From Seriola aureovittata (taxonomy: Eukaryota > Chordata > Actinopteri > Carangiformes > Carangidae): a DNA stretch of 64,000 bases. Under the pieces are notes generated by a model that was not told the DNA's origin, did no database searches, and saw only the letters and a program-made list of their open reading frames with translations. Shown piece after piece: positions 38,803 through 50,401 of this stretch. The translations under genes were made by a program, and so were the position numbers. The number at the start of each line of letters is the position of its first letter. Within the stretch, counting starts at the first letter, position 1. The DNA lies in the NCBI RefSeq assembly GCF_021018895.1, contig NC_079373.1, forward strand, positions 20,716,501-20,780,500, written 5' to 3'.

Positions 38803-39686
38803 GGTGCGACAGAGATATATCATTCTGCTGAGTAAAACAGCCCTGGACACACAGACCTATCTAACTGGCTTATGCTGTTCCTGTGTAGAAACAGAGCCAG
38901 TGTGACTTGGAAAGAAGCTGTCATAATGGAAAACACTGAATGTGTGAGTGACAAATCAAACTGCCTTGCCCGACACCCTGCGGCCTGTGGACTGGATTTA
39001 TTTTAACTGAGAATCTGATGCTAATTTATGGATCATTCAGATAATGTATTACAGAATGTAGGACCACATGCTCGAAAAAATAAACACGCACAGTTGATGT
39101 TTCATTTAGCGTGCATTTAAAAGTTAAGAGAAACCCTGTCTTTCATCGAATGTTTATGACGAATGGCTGCAGAAGAATTAAAAATGGATATTTTGTCACA
39201 GTGCAGCATTGATTCCTCTCTCTCTGAGAAGACAGATTGTGCTTCCCCCTTTTTGCTTCTGGCTGTGAAACCAGTGCATCGACTTTGCTCATCTAGTGAT
39301 TAAAAGTTCAGATTCAAGTCTGTGGTGTGTGCTTGGGTGAGTGCCTCAGGGCTACAGAGCCGGCATAAAAGACACCTGAGGATTTGCAATCGATCGGGTG
39401 TTCGACTCGGTACAGCACTGGAATATGTAATGGTTTTGTTGCTTTCTTTTTTATATGTATTCTTGTCATTGGGAAAGGGAATGTACAAGGAAAAAAAAAA
39501 CATAACTGTGGAGGGTACTTTGTGTTCTTGGTCACATTCTTCTTATCAAAGGTGTGTTCAGTGGTTACACATTAATTTGAACAAACTTTATGTGTTCTAT
39601 ACATAGAAACCAAGGCCATTGGGAGGTCGTGGTTCAAGGAAAAAACAGTTAACACGTTTTTACAAGAAATATTATCCTCAAGACAT

Positions 39687-39723
39687 AAAAAAAAAAAAAA
39701 AAAAGTAATAATAATAATAATAA
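39687..39723. repeat. Poly-A followed by (TAA)n
   Basis: Eighteen A residues, then GTAATAATAATAATAATAA. This resembles a retroposon tail, but no recognisable element precedes it on the plus strand. Confidence 0.7.
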
Positions 39724-40187
39724 CCCCCTGCAAGGCAATTTTCTGACCCTGCAGTCAGTCACAGACCCTCCCTCGATAAAAACGACAGCCTGGAAGAGTG
39801 GCCTGCTCTGCGGTGCCAAATCACCCCAGGGAGCGTTTCCTCTCCCTCCCCCTGGACACACTCATCATTAGCACATACACAGCTTTGACACCTGCGCTGG
39901 AAAATAGGAATCATACGTCATGTAGTTCATATCTCTGCTGCTATAATCTACAGTTAGAGCTGAGTGAAGGAATGGGAGAGCCCAGATAAATGTCACTGGA
40001 GAAATACTGGTGCAATATTCTGCGACATGCTGGAAGCCTGCAACGTTAGCAACCTCGCAGAGAGAGACCGCCAAAACCTGGTGAACGCCTCACTGCATTG
40101 TTAGCTCGACCGCTGGTGGCAAAAAAGTTATCTCACACTGCGTCAAGTTTTAAGGAAGCCTTTGTGCCACAGGTCATCTAAGGTGAA

Positions 40188-40205
40188 CCCCCCCCCCCCC
40201 CCCCC
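40188..40205. repeat. C18 homopolymer
   Basis: Eighteen C residues in intron 1. Length is prone to sequencing error. Confidence 0.9.
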
Positions 40206-40628
40206 TTCATCAGTTGAAAACATTACTCTCCTCTGAAGGTATATTTCATCTCAACCCGTGCACACTGGTTCTATGGATTATCGTCTCCCTGTCGGTGGTG
40301 CTGATGGATGTGATGAACTGCAACCCACCTCATTGCTCTGCCCTCAGTGCGATGCATTATAGGGTTTGACTGTGTGAGGATGTGTGAAGGACGCGGCCTC
40401 GCTGGGCATGGGTGATCATTTATAACGCTCAGACACTTGGTAAAAGGCGAGTCCCTGCACTGCTCCTTGCCCTCAAAGCTTTATTAGGGAAGAAGTCGGG
40501 ATTGGGGGCAGAACTGAAAACTCTTCACACTGATGCGGTTTGATGTGAGCTCCGGCTCGATGACGGCAAAGAAGCCACACAGGGCGGGTGACTCATGTCG
40601 TTTAATGATCATACCAACCGGGTTATGT

Positions 40629-40663
40629 AAAAAAAAAAGAAAAAAAAAAAAAAAAGAAAAAGG
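40629..40663. repeat. Interrupted poly-A / GGGG tract
   Basis: A-runs broken by single G residues, ending AAAAAGGGG. Low-complexity sequence with no element recognised. Confidence 0.8.
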
Positions 40664-40885
40664 GGTGGTGAGTTTTTATTTATTTATATATTCTTTTGGT
40701 GTTTGGTGTTTTTTTTTATTTTTCTCACTTTTGCTTTGTTTTATTCGTTTTTTCATCATGCAACATGCAAGTTTCTTTGCCTCTGATTGTGTGTTGTGAG
40801 CATGTAACAGACAACCAGACAAAAAGTAGACTGTTATACCATAAAAATCCCTAGGTGACATTTAAAGTCATCTGCACCGTGCACA

Positions 40886-40916
40886 CCCCCCCCCCCCCCC
40901 CAAAAAAAAAAAAAAA
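40886..40916. repeat. C16 directly followed by A15
   Basis: Two abutting homopolymers. The open frame crossing it (Gly then Phe on the minus strand) is an artefact. Confidence 0.9.
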
Positions 40917-41716
40917 GAAACCAAACAAACTCGGCAAGTTTAATTGCAGGCTTCACAGAGCTTTTGTTACCAATTTGAAAGCTCTGTGTGGTCCCTGTCA
41001 GGTGGAAACCAGTCTGTGATGGACCGACGTGGACCCGCAAACTGCCTCTTCCTTGGCTCTGTGTGTCAGTGCACCGATCTGGAACCCTACTCTCATGGCC
41101 TATACTATAAGATGGGCTGGTTAACGTTGCGGTTATGTTGAGGGCCCAAGGGCGGCAACCCAGCAGTCTGAACATCTCCTCTTTTTTTCCCCAAGTCAGG
41201 GTTTCTCTGTCTGTGCCCTGTAATTACCGTCCTGCCTGCAGTGAGGGGACTCACGACATGGTTTCGTAGACGTAGCTGCTCCTCTGTCTCTCTGTCTCTC
41301 TCTCTGTTTCACTGTCTGCTTTCCCTTCTACTACCCCCCAAAGCCTTTTAGGCCTCCAGCTCCCATCAGCCAATGACTGCCTCCAGATGGTCCTGTTTGG
41401 TAAGCAGTTTTGGGTTTTTCTCCCTTCTGCAGTTTGAAGGGGGGAAGGTTTGAAGTGGATTCAAATGGAGGATGTTGGTGTTTGATCATAATTGCCAGGA
41501 TGGAGACATCAAAGTTCCTGATGACACGTTCAGTGCGTAATAGTGTCAGTGAAGATGGCCTCAAGACTAAAGTTTATACAGCCACAGAGCTTTATGGCAT
41601 CTTTCAGCTCTTTGTTTTGGTTGCCGGGCCCACAGGTTTTCTGTTTTGATTGGCTCTCACCAGTCTCATAGTGTGTCTCAAATTGTTTTTCAGTGAAAAC
41701 AAAGATAACAAAACAA

Positions 41717-41990
41717 AGTTAGCAACTAGCTGTAGTAAAGATGGTGGGGCATATTGCAGGAATTGACTATTTTTGTTCTCAAGGATTTGGTGGAAAGCAA
41801 AACATAGCTAAAGGTGGAGTGAATATTTGATTTACATTTGTCACGATCAAAATGCACAACTGCAAATGAAAGCTCCATATATGCTGGATGTGTAAGGAGG
41901 CAACTGTTTGCTGACATGTTAGCTATAACAGCCTGAAAGGTCGTAAGGATTGTGTTCTCAGCTAATTTCTGCTGCCGCTGAGCGGCCAAT
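41717..41990 (+). repeat. Second, shorter copy of the 28.6-29.5 kb repeat
   Basis: TTAGCAACTAGCTG…GATGGTGGGGCAT, GGTGGAAAGCAAAACATAGCTAAA, GTGAATATTTGATTTACATTTG, TGCTGGATGTGTAAG and GCAACTGTTTGCTGACATGTTAG appear in the order typical of this family. Similarity to the 29-kb copy is diverged but collinear. No ORF is supported. Confidence 0.45.
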
Positions 41991-43519
41991 GGAATCTGTT
42001 ATTGCAGCTTCAAATCGTATGTCAAATTAAAAATACAAAGAAATGATAAAACTATTGTTGAGCAGTGTGGTAGTGGCTGTTTTCAATGTGCATGGACTCT
42101 GTTGTCTAGAGGGGGAACTAGGAAGCTTTGCATTCATTCCCTCGACCCACCAGGGAGTACAGACTGTTGGCAGGAGAGGAGGGAGATATGAGGAGGCATC
42201 TTGCCCGATATTGTTGGTCCCACACTTAATAAGTCAGTGTTTGTGCATTGTGAGTAACAATTGCAGATTCTACACAACTTGAGACATTTCACACTGCAGG
42301 CACAGTAGCTGGTTGTGTGTCAAAAAACTATGAAAAAAAGAAAAGTTCTTAGCAAGTTTCATTCCAATTTCTGTTCTCGTTTGTATCACAGAAACAATCT
42401 CCCGCCATGTAGTCATTTCACAGAACTGGATGATTCCCCCTGTTAGAATATGCTGCCACTGCGACCATCTTTTTTGAGCTACACCAGCCCGGAAAGATCA
42501 GCTCAGTTTTAACCACAGATAGATTGGATCTCCATTTTCCTAAGCTCTCATTTTCCAACAGATAGATGATGAGGGAAAAAATAGTTATTTTCACTCTTGC
42601 CACAATTGCAGATAAGCTAGTCTGGCAGAAATGCATTTGTTTCTAAAAATACCATTAATGAGGGGTTCTGATATGTTTGTGAGTTGCTTCATTTACCCAC
42701 AAAACCCTACAGAATTACTTGGAGCATTGGAGTCTTGGATGGTGGGAGTTCATATTTAGGTCAATAGGAAACAGCTGACTAGATATGATGCTCCTTTTTC
42801 TCCCTCTCTGTCATCAGACCCAGAATAAGACTTCATTCTCCTGTATCTTGGTTATTGAATTTCACCTCCTAAACTCCATTTGAAAACGTTGGCCTTTGGA
42901 CTGCATTCCCTGTGGTGAGGGCAGAAAGGAAAGATCTGAAATACCTGCATATTTGGAAAATGTGCAATAGAGATTAAACTTGAGAAAGTGTTTTATTGGT
43001 GTGTTTTAGCTTAACATGTAAAAAGTGTGGAAACCCACACATCGCAGCAGAACACTGCATTCCTGTTGTTTAACTTCCTTTCCCCTTCCCTCCCATTCTG
43101 GGTCACCAGATTTCTCAGTGACTGTCAAACCTACTTCTGCAATTCACAGACGTTTTTTTTTTCTTCTTCTTCTTTTCCATGAGAAACTGTCGAAATGTTA
43201 TTTATTTCTTGTCTACTTGCAATACTTACCATGACTTTCTGTAAATCAGCCGTGTCAATATTTTCACAGATATGAGTATCAGTATATGTCGGTGGATAAG
43301 TAATAAGAAGAGTGCAGAGATGCTAAAGATATGTTTAAAAATACGACAAAAAGACGAGGGAAGACTCTCCACTAGGATATGACGGTACTGAAATACAAAG
43401 CAGGAGCTCTTGATGCATCTAACACTGTTCAAACGAAAGGATATGAATTCCCTCCAAAAATCAAGGCACACTGCTTCACAGACGTAGAGATGAGAGTAGA
43501 GAACGATTTTCTTTCCTTT

Positions 43520-43549
43520 ATATTATTATTATTATTTTTATTATTATTA
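43520..43549. repeat. (ATT)n microsatellite
   Basis: An interrupted ATT/TTA run followed by poly-A. Confidence 0.85.
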
Positions 43550-44722
43550 AAAAAAATCTAGGAATAAATAACAAATTAAAGCCTAGCATACTGTGGACGT
43601 TGCCTTTTTACTGGTGGGACTTTCCAGTGCAACAGTATTGCCTGTGTAGGCTGTTGTTCTAGAGCGGTGATTTCTGGGAAAACTTGTTTTATTCAGGTGT
43701 GAAATTATAAAGTTTATTGATAAATGACTTGGTCCTGAATCAGTGGATAGACTCCTGTACTTGCTGATACCAGATCCAGTATTTTAGGCATTATGGGAGG
43801 AATTTCTGATACTATTGGTATTGGAACAACTCTACGCTTAAGTTTATTAGCTTTATAGCATGGCAGTGTTGTTGCCAACTACTAAGTTCACTATTCAGAA
43901 ATCTATCATTCATTATAGAAAGGTTGCAGTATACTGTACACTGTATGCATTGTGCCCAAAGCTGTTCTGTGCGTGTACAGTAGCATGTTGTATTGCTAAG
44001 TTTATCACTTAGTCACAGTAATCGTGAATGACATTTTACATAAGAAACATGCTCTTGTGACGCCATCAGACGCCCATAACCTCCAGGTCCGATCGGCGTC
44101 TGGACTCTTGAGAAACACGATCCGCACATGAGTCTTAAATACCTGCGATATCTTGATGAGGGGGTGATCACACAGTGGTTGAGGAGACGTCAGCCTCCCA
44201 GTCTACCTTTGATTGCTGGAGCATACCGCAACCTGCCATTGGCTGAAACTGAATATGCGTGGCAGGGTGTAGGGAGCTGAGTCACTCCGCTTGATTGCAC
44301 CGCTTCAGCTGATTGTCATTTGTGATATGCTGCAGCGGCAGACCGGTGTTCTTGCTGTGGGATTGAAAGCTGCTCATGAGCAGTCACCATGCCCACTGTT
44401 TCTTGAAAGCCCTCGCTGTGCTCGAGCCAGGCCAGAGCAAGCTGCTTCAAAGCTGCATTAATCAGGCTCTGATGCTTTGTAATCACCCGACTGGTATGCA
44501 GTGGGATGAGAAATGGGCCATATGTAGATGTCGGGTTTGGCTTCCTGGCGGTGGATTGAGGCATTAGAGATTGTCTTCGCTGCACTGCACAAGACCTTAA
44601 CCTTAGTCCACTTTGGGTATTCTCAGTGCTCCTTGCCGGGCTATTTAATTAAAAGCCAACAGATTATCTCTCCTAATACATCATGTGGTAATGGCAGCAC
44701 ACACACATACAGTATGCTGCTG

Positions 44723-44736
44723 ACACACACACACAC

Positions 44737-44775
<39 letters not shown>

Positions 44776-44776
44776 A
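44723..44776. repeat. (AC)n microsatellite with one interruption
   Basis: An AC run interrupted by a G at 44741 and by an extra A near its end. Confidence 0.95.
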
Positions 44777-46812
44777 GGATAATAATCGCCTTAAATGGGA
44801 ATAATGTCTAACACCAGACTGAATCATCAAACAAGTAAATCCTTCACATGGTCAGTGTTGTGTGGCACGTTCAACACATCTACTCAATAAAGTGAGAAAG
44901 GCCATTTGTCAAAATGATGCATCAAATGTGCTGATTTACCAACAAAATAATATTAGCTGGATTTATAATCAATGAACATGATGCATGTGGCGGGTCAGCT
45001 CTGTGTTCTCTGGAAAACAATGTCCTGATCGAGTGTAATGATCGGTAAAGGATCGCTATAGGTTACGCTCCCATCATTAGACATGGGTCTCAAATGATTT
45101 GACTCTACGGGGCTAAGTTGTTAATGGGTCTAGACAAGGGTTTGGATTTCGAGGGCTAATGCTGGCTGATGGCTCTTAAGCCGTGGCCACTCTCAGGCTC
45201 TTGGCCCTCTTCATATTAATGGGATTAACTGGACTGTGGATGAGAGGGGGCACGACGTGTAAGCAGAGAACCCCAAGCCCTTAGAAACAAAAACTCCCCT
45301 GTCCCCAATATCCAACAGGGATGCTATAGTTTGCCCTTTTCAGTAAGGAAGAGGAGAAGGCTTTACCCCTCTTCACTGGGCCTCCCCATCTCGGTGGCCT
45401 TATTCTCTGACAAGGAGCACTGGCTCGTCTCGATAAGGTTATGACACAAGTTGGCTGGTTCGGGGGCAGTGCCTTTGTCCATTGTAAGAAGGAAGGGGCT
45501 GTGTGGTCCCTCTGTTCTCCCTGGGCCCAATGAAGCGGGCCATTTGTCGTCGAACACAGGGGGAATTAAGCCCTGGTTGTGCTGGCCTGTTGTTTATGAA
45601 GGACAAAGAAGCAAGACCTCAGTGTTTTTGAACGGAGCAGAAAATTGCTGCAGTTTTGCCGACCAAACCTGTCAGAACCAATTGGGTGAACTCATTCTGG
45701 TGGTGGTGGTGGTGAAGGCAGAGGAAGGAGGGCAGAGGATTCACGGTTAGTGAGCAAACAGAAGCATCATTGTGTCGTGAATAAGCCAGTTCAACTTGTT
45801 AGTTTTGGGTGGCATGGATGTATATTGCTGGAAAGATGATGCGTCAGTCAGTGACGCTTGGGGGAAATGCGGCCTGGCGTATTTTAGAGCCGGTTGCCAG
45901 GTTGGAAGCCAGCCACCTGCTTTTGGTTGCCATATTTTAGTCATTTGTAATTGGAGCAATTATGGTCTTGTTTGATTATAAGCCATATTGCACTAATGAA
46001 AAGGCGATATCAAGAATGGTTTAATATATTTTTCATAACCCAAGTCTACTTGTCGGTGCTCTTACTCTGGAGGGTTTGTTGTTTTTGAGAACGGACAAAG
46101 CGCGTTGGGGAGTTTTCCAGAATAAAATTCATATTCTGAAGCGTGGTGGTGTGCTGCTGCAGTGTGTTTATCATTCATGCATTGCCTTTCAAAGTGTGAG
46201 GAAGTGTCTGTTTGTCTTTCATTTTCACTGTAGTGCTGTTGTGCGTGTTATTGCTGCTGACAGGTTATTGTTTTTAACTCAAAGAAATTGATTTAAATCT
46301 GTTCAACGGCAGCATTCAGCTTCTGCACCGAGGAATACAGTCACTTTATTTAGCACAGGGCAAAGCATCCAGCCCAGATAAATCTAAATCTTTAACTCTT
46401 GATGCTTGGGGTGAATGAAAAAACACAGCAGGTCACTGGAGAAAACAGGTTATCTAGCAAAAAATGTTTAAATGATTTGACCAGATTATTGTTGAGGACT
46501 CTTTCCCCCTCTCTTGTCGGATTCAGGTTCATGCCTTTAAGTGTTGGAATTACTCTGACTTGTGTTATTATTGTGGTTGAAGCGGTTTTCAGATGTGATT
46601 AGAGTATGTGGTGTTTCCTTCATGTGGGAGGTGAGTCAGATGCAGCACAGAAGGGCTTGTGGTTTGGCCAGTTTAGCCACCGTGGGGAATCTATTGCTCC
46701 CCTTAGGCCTGTAACACTAGGGACACAACCGGTCATGTGCCCCTTGTGGCCATTACTCTGATGCTGTGTGTCCTCTGAAGTCGCTGCAGAGAGGGAACAT
46801 CATCGTATTATT

Positions 46813-46816
<4 letters not shown>

Positions 46817-46843
<27 letters not shown>
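46817..46843. repeat. (TA)n microsatellite
   Basis: A pure TA run of 27 bp. Confidence 0.95.
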
Positions 46844-46847
<4 letters not shown>

Positions 46848-49800
46848 GGACCTGCAAACAGGCTGACCGAGCAAGTTGAAGCCTGAATTCTTGTGGACCC
46901 TGGACAGTCCCAGCTGTAGGAGTCGCCTCCTCCCTCTCTCTTCCCTCACTTCCTACCTCTGACCAGACCACAACGACGGAGGAAGAACATCTTTTCACAA
47001 GCTGCCCTAATTGATACTGTCGAGCCCTGGGAACCCAGCGCGTGGTTTTAGTACTCTGCAAAATGCGTGCAAAGCACAACAGCCTGCAGTATGCCACCCT
47101 CTGGGACACCACAGGTTATTTACAACCAGACGACCGGTCTGGCTCAGGTCCTCATATAGTTTCATTTAAGTAAGTTTAGAAAAAAAAATACCCACCGCAC
47201 TTGGATGTGACCGTTGCCAAGTCTTTCATCAAATAGCAACAGTGAGAGAGGGCAGGAGTTGAATCCAATCCAGAGCTGTAATCTCAGCCTTAGGGGGCTT
47301 TTCGCTAAATGGTTGTGTGGGTTATGAAAGAATGAAACCTGATATATAGGTATGTTAGGTTCCTACTGTTGGTACTGGCTTTTTCCTGCAGTTTTTTTTT
47401 TTTGCCGTTCCTATAAAAAAAACCGTAGCACTCTACCGCTACACCTGCAGGATTTTTAGTGGATTTAAAATGAATGATTTTGTTTTTAATTAATGAATGT
47501 TTTGAGCCATGTATTTTTTTGATGTTTGGATACGTGTAGGAGGCATTACCAGATCCAGTCAAATGTAGTGTAAATTGACTGCTTCTAATGTAACTTGTCA
47601 TAGCTCGGTGAGGCAGACGAGTCTGACATCTCTCCAGATGGAGAACAGCTTGTGTTGTATTGTATTTCACAGACAGAGCCAACTCTCTCATTCGCTCTCT
47701 GTCTCTCTCTCTCCCTCTTTCTCTCTGTCATCATGAATAAAATCACACCGGTGACAGATTGATGGAATCATGATGGTTTACAGGCTTGATTTCAGCAGTT
47801 TATTTTGGCTGAGCGCTGACCCTCAGTATCTGTGGCCACGGTGTTCCTCCTCATCTCTGACCTTTCGCATGTGTGACTTTCCCCTCCGGCTCGTCTGCCA
47901 AGTGAGGTCTTCCTCTTCGGCCCGAAGATGGATACACACAATTGGCCCGAGTTTATTTTTGATCCGACAAGGAAGTTTAGGTTGGGAGAAAGTGTGCGCA
48001 ACTGTTTCTCCTTTACCAGCGCCTGAGGTTTTTGAGGATCTGGGGAGAGACGCTGTCGGCTGCTCTGACAGAATAATGAGGTTTCTTAAATGTGCTCTCA
48101 AGAAATACATTTCTAATCTGAGAGCGTTTGAGGGTATGCAAACGAGAACAGAAGAAAGAATGACTGGTAGAGCATTATGGCATTAGATGAAGGGCAGATC
48201 TGTGAAGGCCTCAGGCTATCTGTTTCAGTACAGCATGTGTTGTCCCGACTGTGAACTCCAGCTGTTAAGGGCCTTACAACATTTACCTGATGAGATGTTA
48301 AGAGGGCCCAAAACCACACCGGATCCCCCAAGTAGTTCCTCAAAATGTGTCCAGCCTGTACAGTAGACACATTTCCCACCACCACATGGTAGAAACATCA
48401 GCGGCTGTTTTAATTAGGGAGCAGTTGAAGGGAAATCCATCCCCGGCGCTCGCTGGCTTGAGAGCTTTGTTTTCATTTTGCGTGAGTGACTGCTGGGGTC
48501 CCCGGTGAAGACCCTAACCTTCAGACACATGACTGTTCAAACAAACTGCCACTCACAAACCTCAAACCTTTTCCTTTTTCCTGCCAAAAACATGTTGACC
48601 AGAGTGAGTCTTTTAGCCTCATGGTCAGGCTTAATGTTTTATTTTCTGGAAACCAGCTCTGTTATCTTGGAAGAAGACGAATGAGACTATGAGGAGAAGG
48701 ACATTTATATCATGGAACTTCTTGAAGGGAGTCGGATTCTGTCTCGGGAAGAAGTGAAATTATCTTAAACCCGCTGGCAGATTTCCTTCACTTGTGTAAA
48801 GAAAAATACATTATCAGCACTAAACACTAGATTAAATGACTGGTGCGGCTCTCTCCCTGCCTCCGCTGCTCATTTAGTACTGCTCTGAAACATTTGCTAA
48901 TGCAGTGCGTCCATCACTTCACTTGATTGATGGAGCTGATGATTCTCTGCCATGACAGCTGAAGTAAAGCAGGCAGGCCTCGGGGGAACCTGCCACGTGG
49001 TCTCGTCCGCTCCCTCGAGACGTGGCCCCGCAGAGAACAGTCCTCGATTGGCGCTAAGATTATGTCACCTCCTAAACTGCACATCCTGCAGCTCTCATTC
49101 TCAGCAGCTAACTTCTACCACCGGCAGCTCATTGAGAGGTTATTGATTTTTTTTAGTGGAGGAATAATCCCCCATAGTTTCCCAGTGAGCACACAGATGG
49201 CTGGCCCTTATTAGGTGAATAAGGATTTCATTTATTTCTTCCTGCAACTGTTGCAGAGCCCATTCATTCATTCAATGAAGTGCAAATCCATATTGGAAAA
49301 TGAATGGCTTAGATGTCTACTGCCTGCAGGGCCACAGCAGCATACATTTGTATGTAAAGTGTATTCTCTGTGGGTGTGTTTACTGTTCCAAAATGGCTTA
49401 AAAGTTTTATATTTTATGGCTGGATTTAGCATCAAGATATACTAGCATAAGGAGGTAAAACCACACCAACTTTCTTTTCTTTTTTTTTTGTTTTGTATGT
49501 GATCTATTGCATGTGGCCAACAAGTAAAGATCAGATTTATGAAGGAGATTATGGTGTATCTCACACTCTACTGCAGGAGACGTCTGGCTGTAAATCATGT
49601 GGGTGAATGATGGATACCGGCTGTCACAGTGAACAGATGAGTTGGCAGGACCCACGCTGGCATGTTTGTCTGCTCAATGAGCTTTTAATTTGCGGTAACG
49701 ACTTGACATCAGCAAATTAGGGGTCTTTGGGAATCACAAAATTAGACTTCTGTGGAGGACTGAAAGAAGTGGTTTATATAGCCTACCTGTTTTCAAGGTG

Positions 49801-49914
49801 CTCTGGACTGCAGACAAATGACTTCTCTCACAGACAGTAAGTCATAAACTAAACATTTTAAAGGGCGGAAACAGTGTTCACTGGACTTTCATAGAAAGAC
49901 GTGTTAGAAGTAAC

Positions 49915-50401
49915 TAGAGCCCGACCGAAGTTGGATTTTTGGGGCCGATACCGATATTAGGGAGTTAAAAAAATTCCATATATATTTAAACACTTGTGAA
50001 AAAGATATATAATGAAAGCAGGAAATTTTACAGTTTAACAATAAACTTTATTGATCAAAATGACATCAGTGCAGTGGAATGCTAAATTTCACTGGGAATT
50101 AAATAAAATAACTACAAAAAGTATAGAGTATAAGTATAAAGTATAAATAAAAAACATAAGAACAAATATGTATACATATTATAAATATATGTGTATATAT
50201 GTATGTATATATGTATATACTACTTGAATGAAAACAAAGGATCAAATATACATAAAATGCTGCCTATATAACTTGACTTTACCCGAGCATTTCCACTGCA
50301 TTATTGCTTCTTAATAAAAGTATTCATATCAGCGCATGTCAGCGAATAAATGCACCAATACCGATATATCAATGATAGGCCAATAAATCGATCGGGATCT
50401 A
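49915..50401. mobile_element. hAT-type MITE with terminal inverted repeats
   Basis: The element is 487 bp. Its left end reads TAGAGCCCGACCGA and the reverse complement of its right end reads TAGATCCCGATCGA (12 of 14 match). Inner GGCCGATACCGATAT-like blocks near both ends are also in inverse orientation. The flanks GAAGTAAC (49907-49914) and AAAGTAAC (50402-50409) form an 8-bp target-site duplication with one mismatch, as hAT transposases produce. The middle is AT-rich with GTATAA/TATATGTA runs and no ORF, so the element is non-autonomous. Confidence 0.65.

Noticed and set aside
43600..43870. Segment with GATACCAGATCCAGTA and GATACTATTGGTATTGG that resembles a fish repeat
   Set aside because: The resemblance is too weak to name or bound the element.
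47770..48186. 138-codon plus-strand frame with a competing minus frame over the same DNA
   Set aside because: Both strands are open, a sign of base composition rather than coding. No domain was seen.
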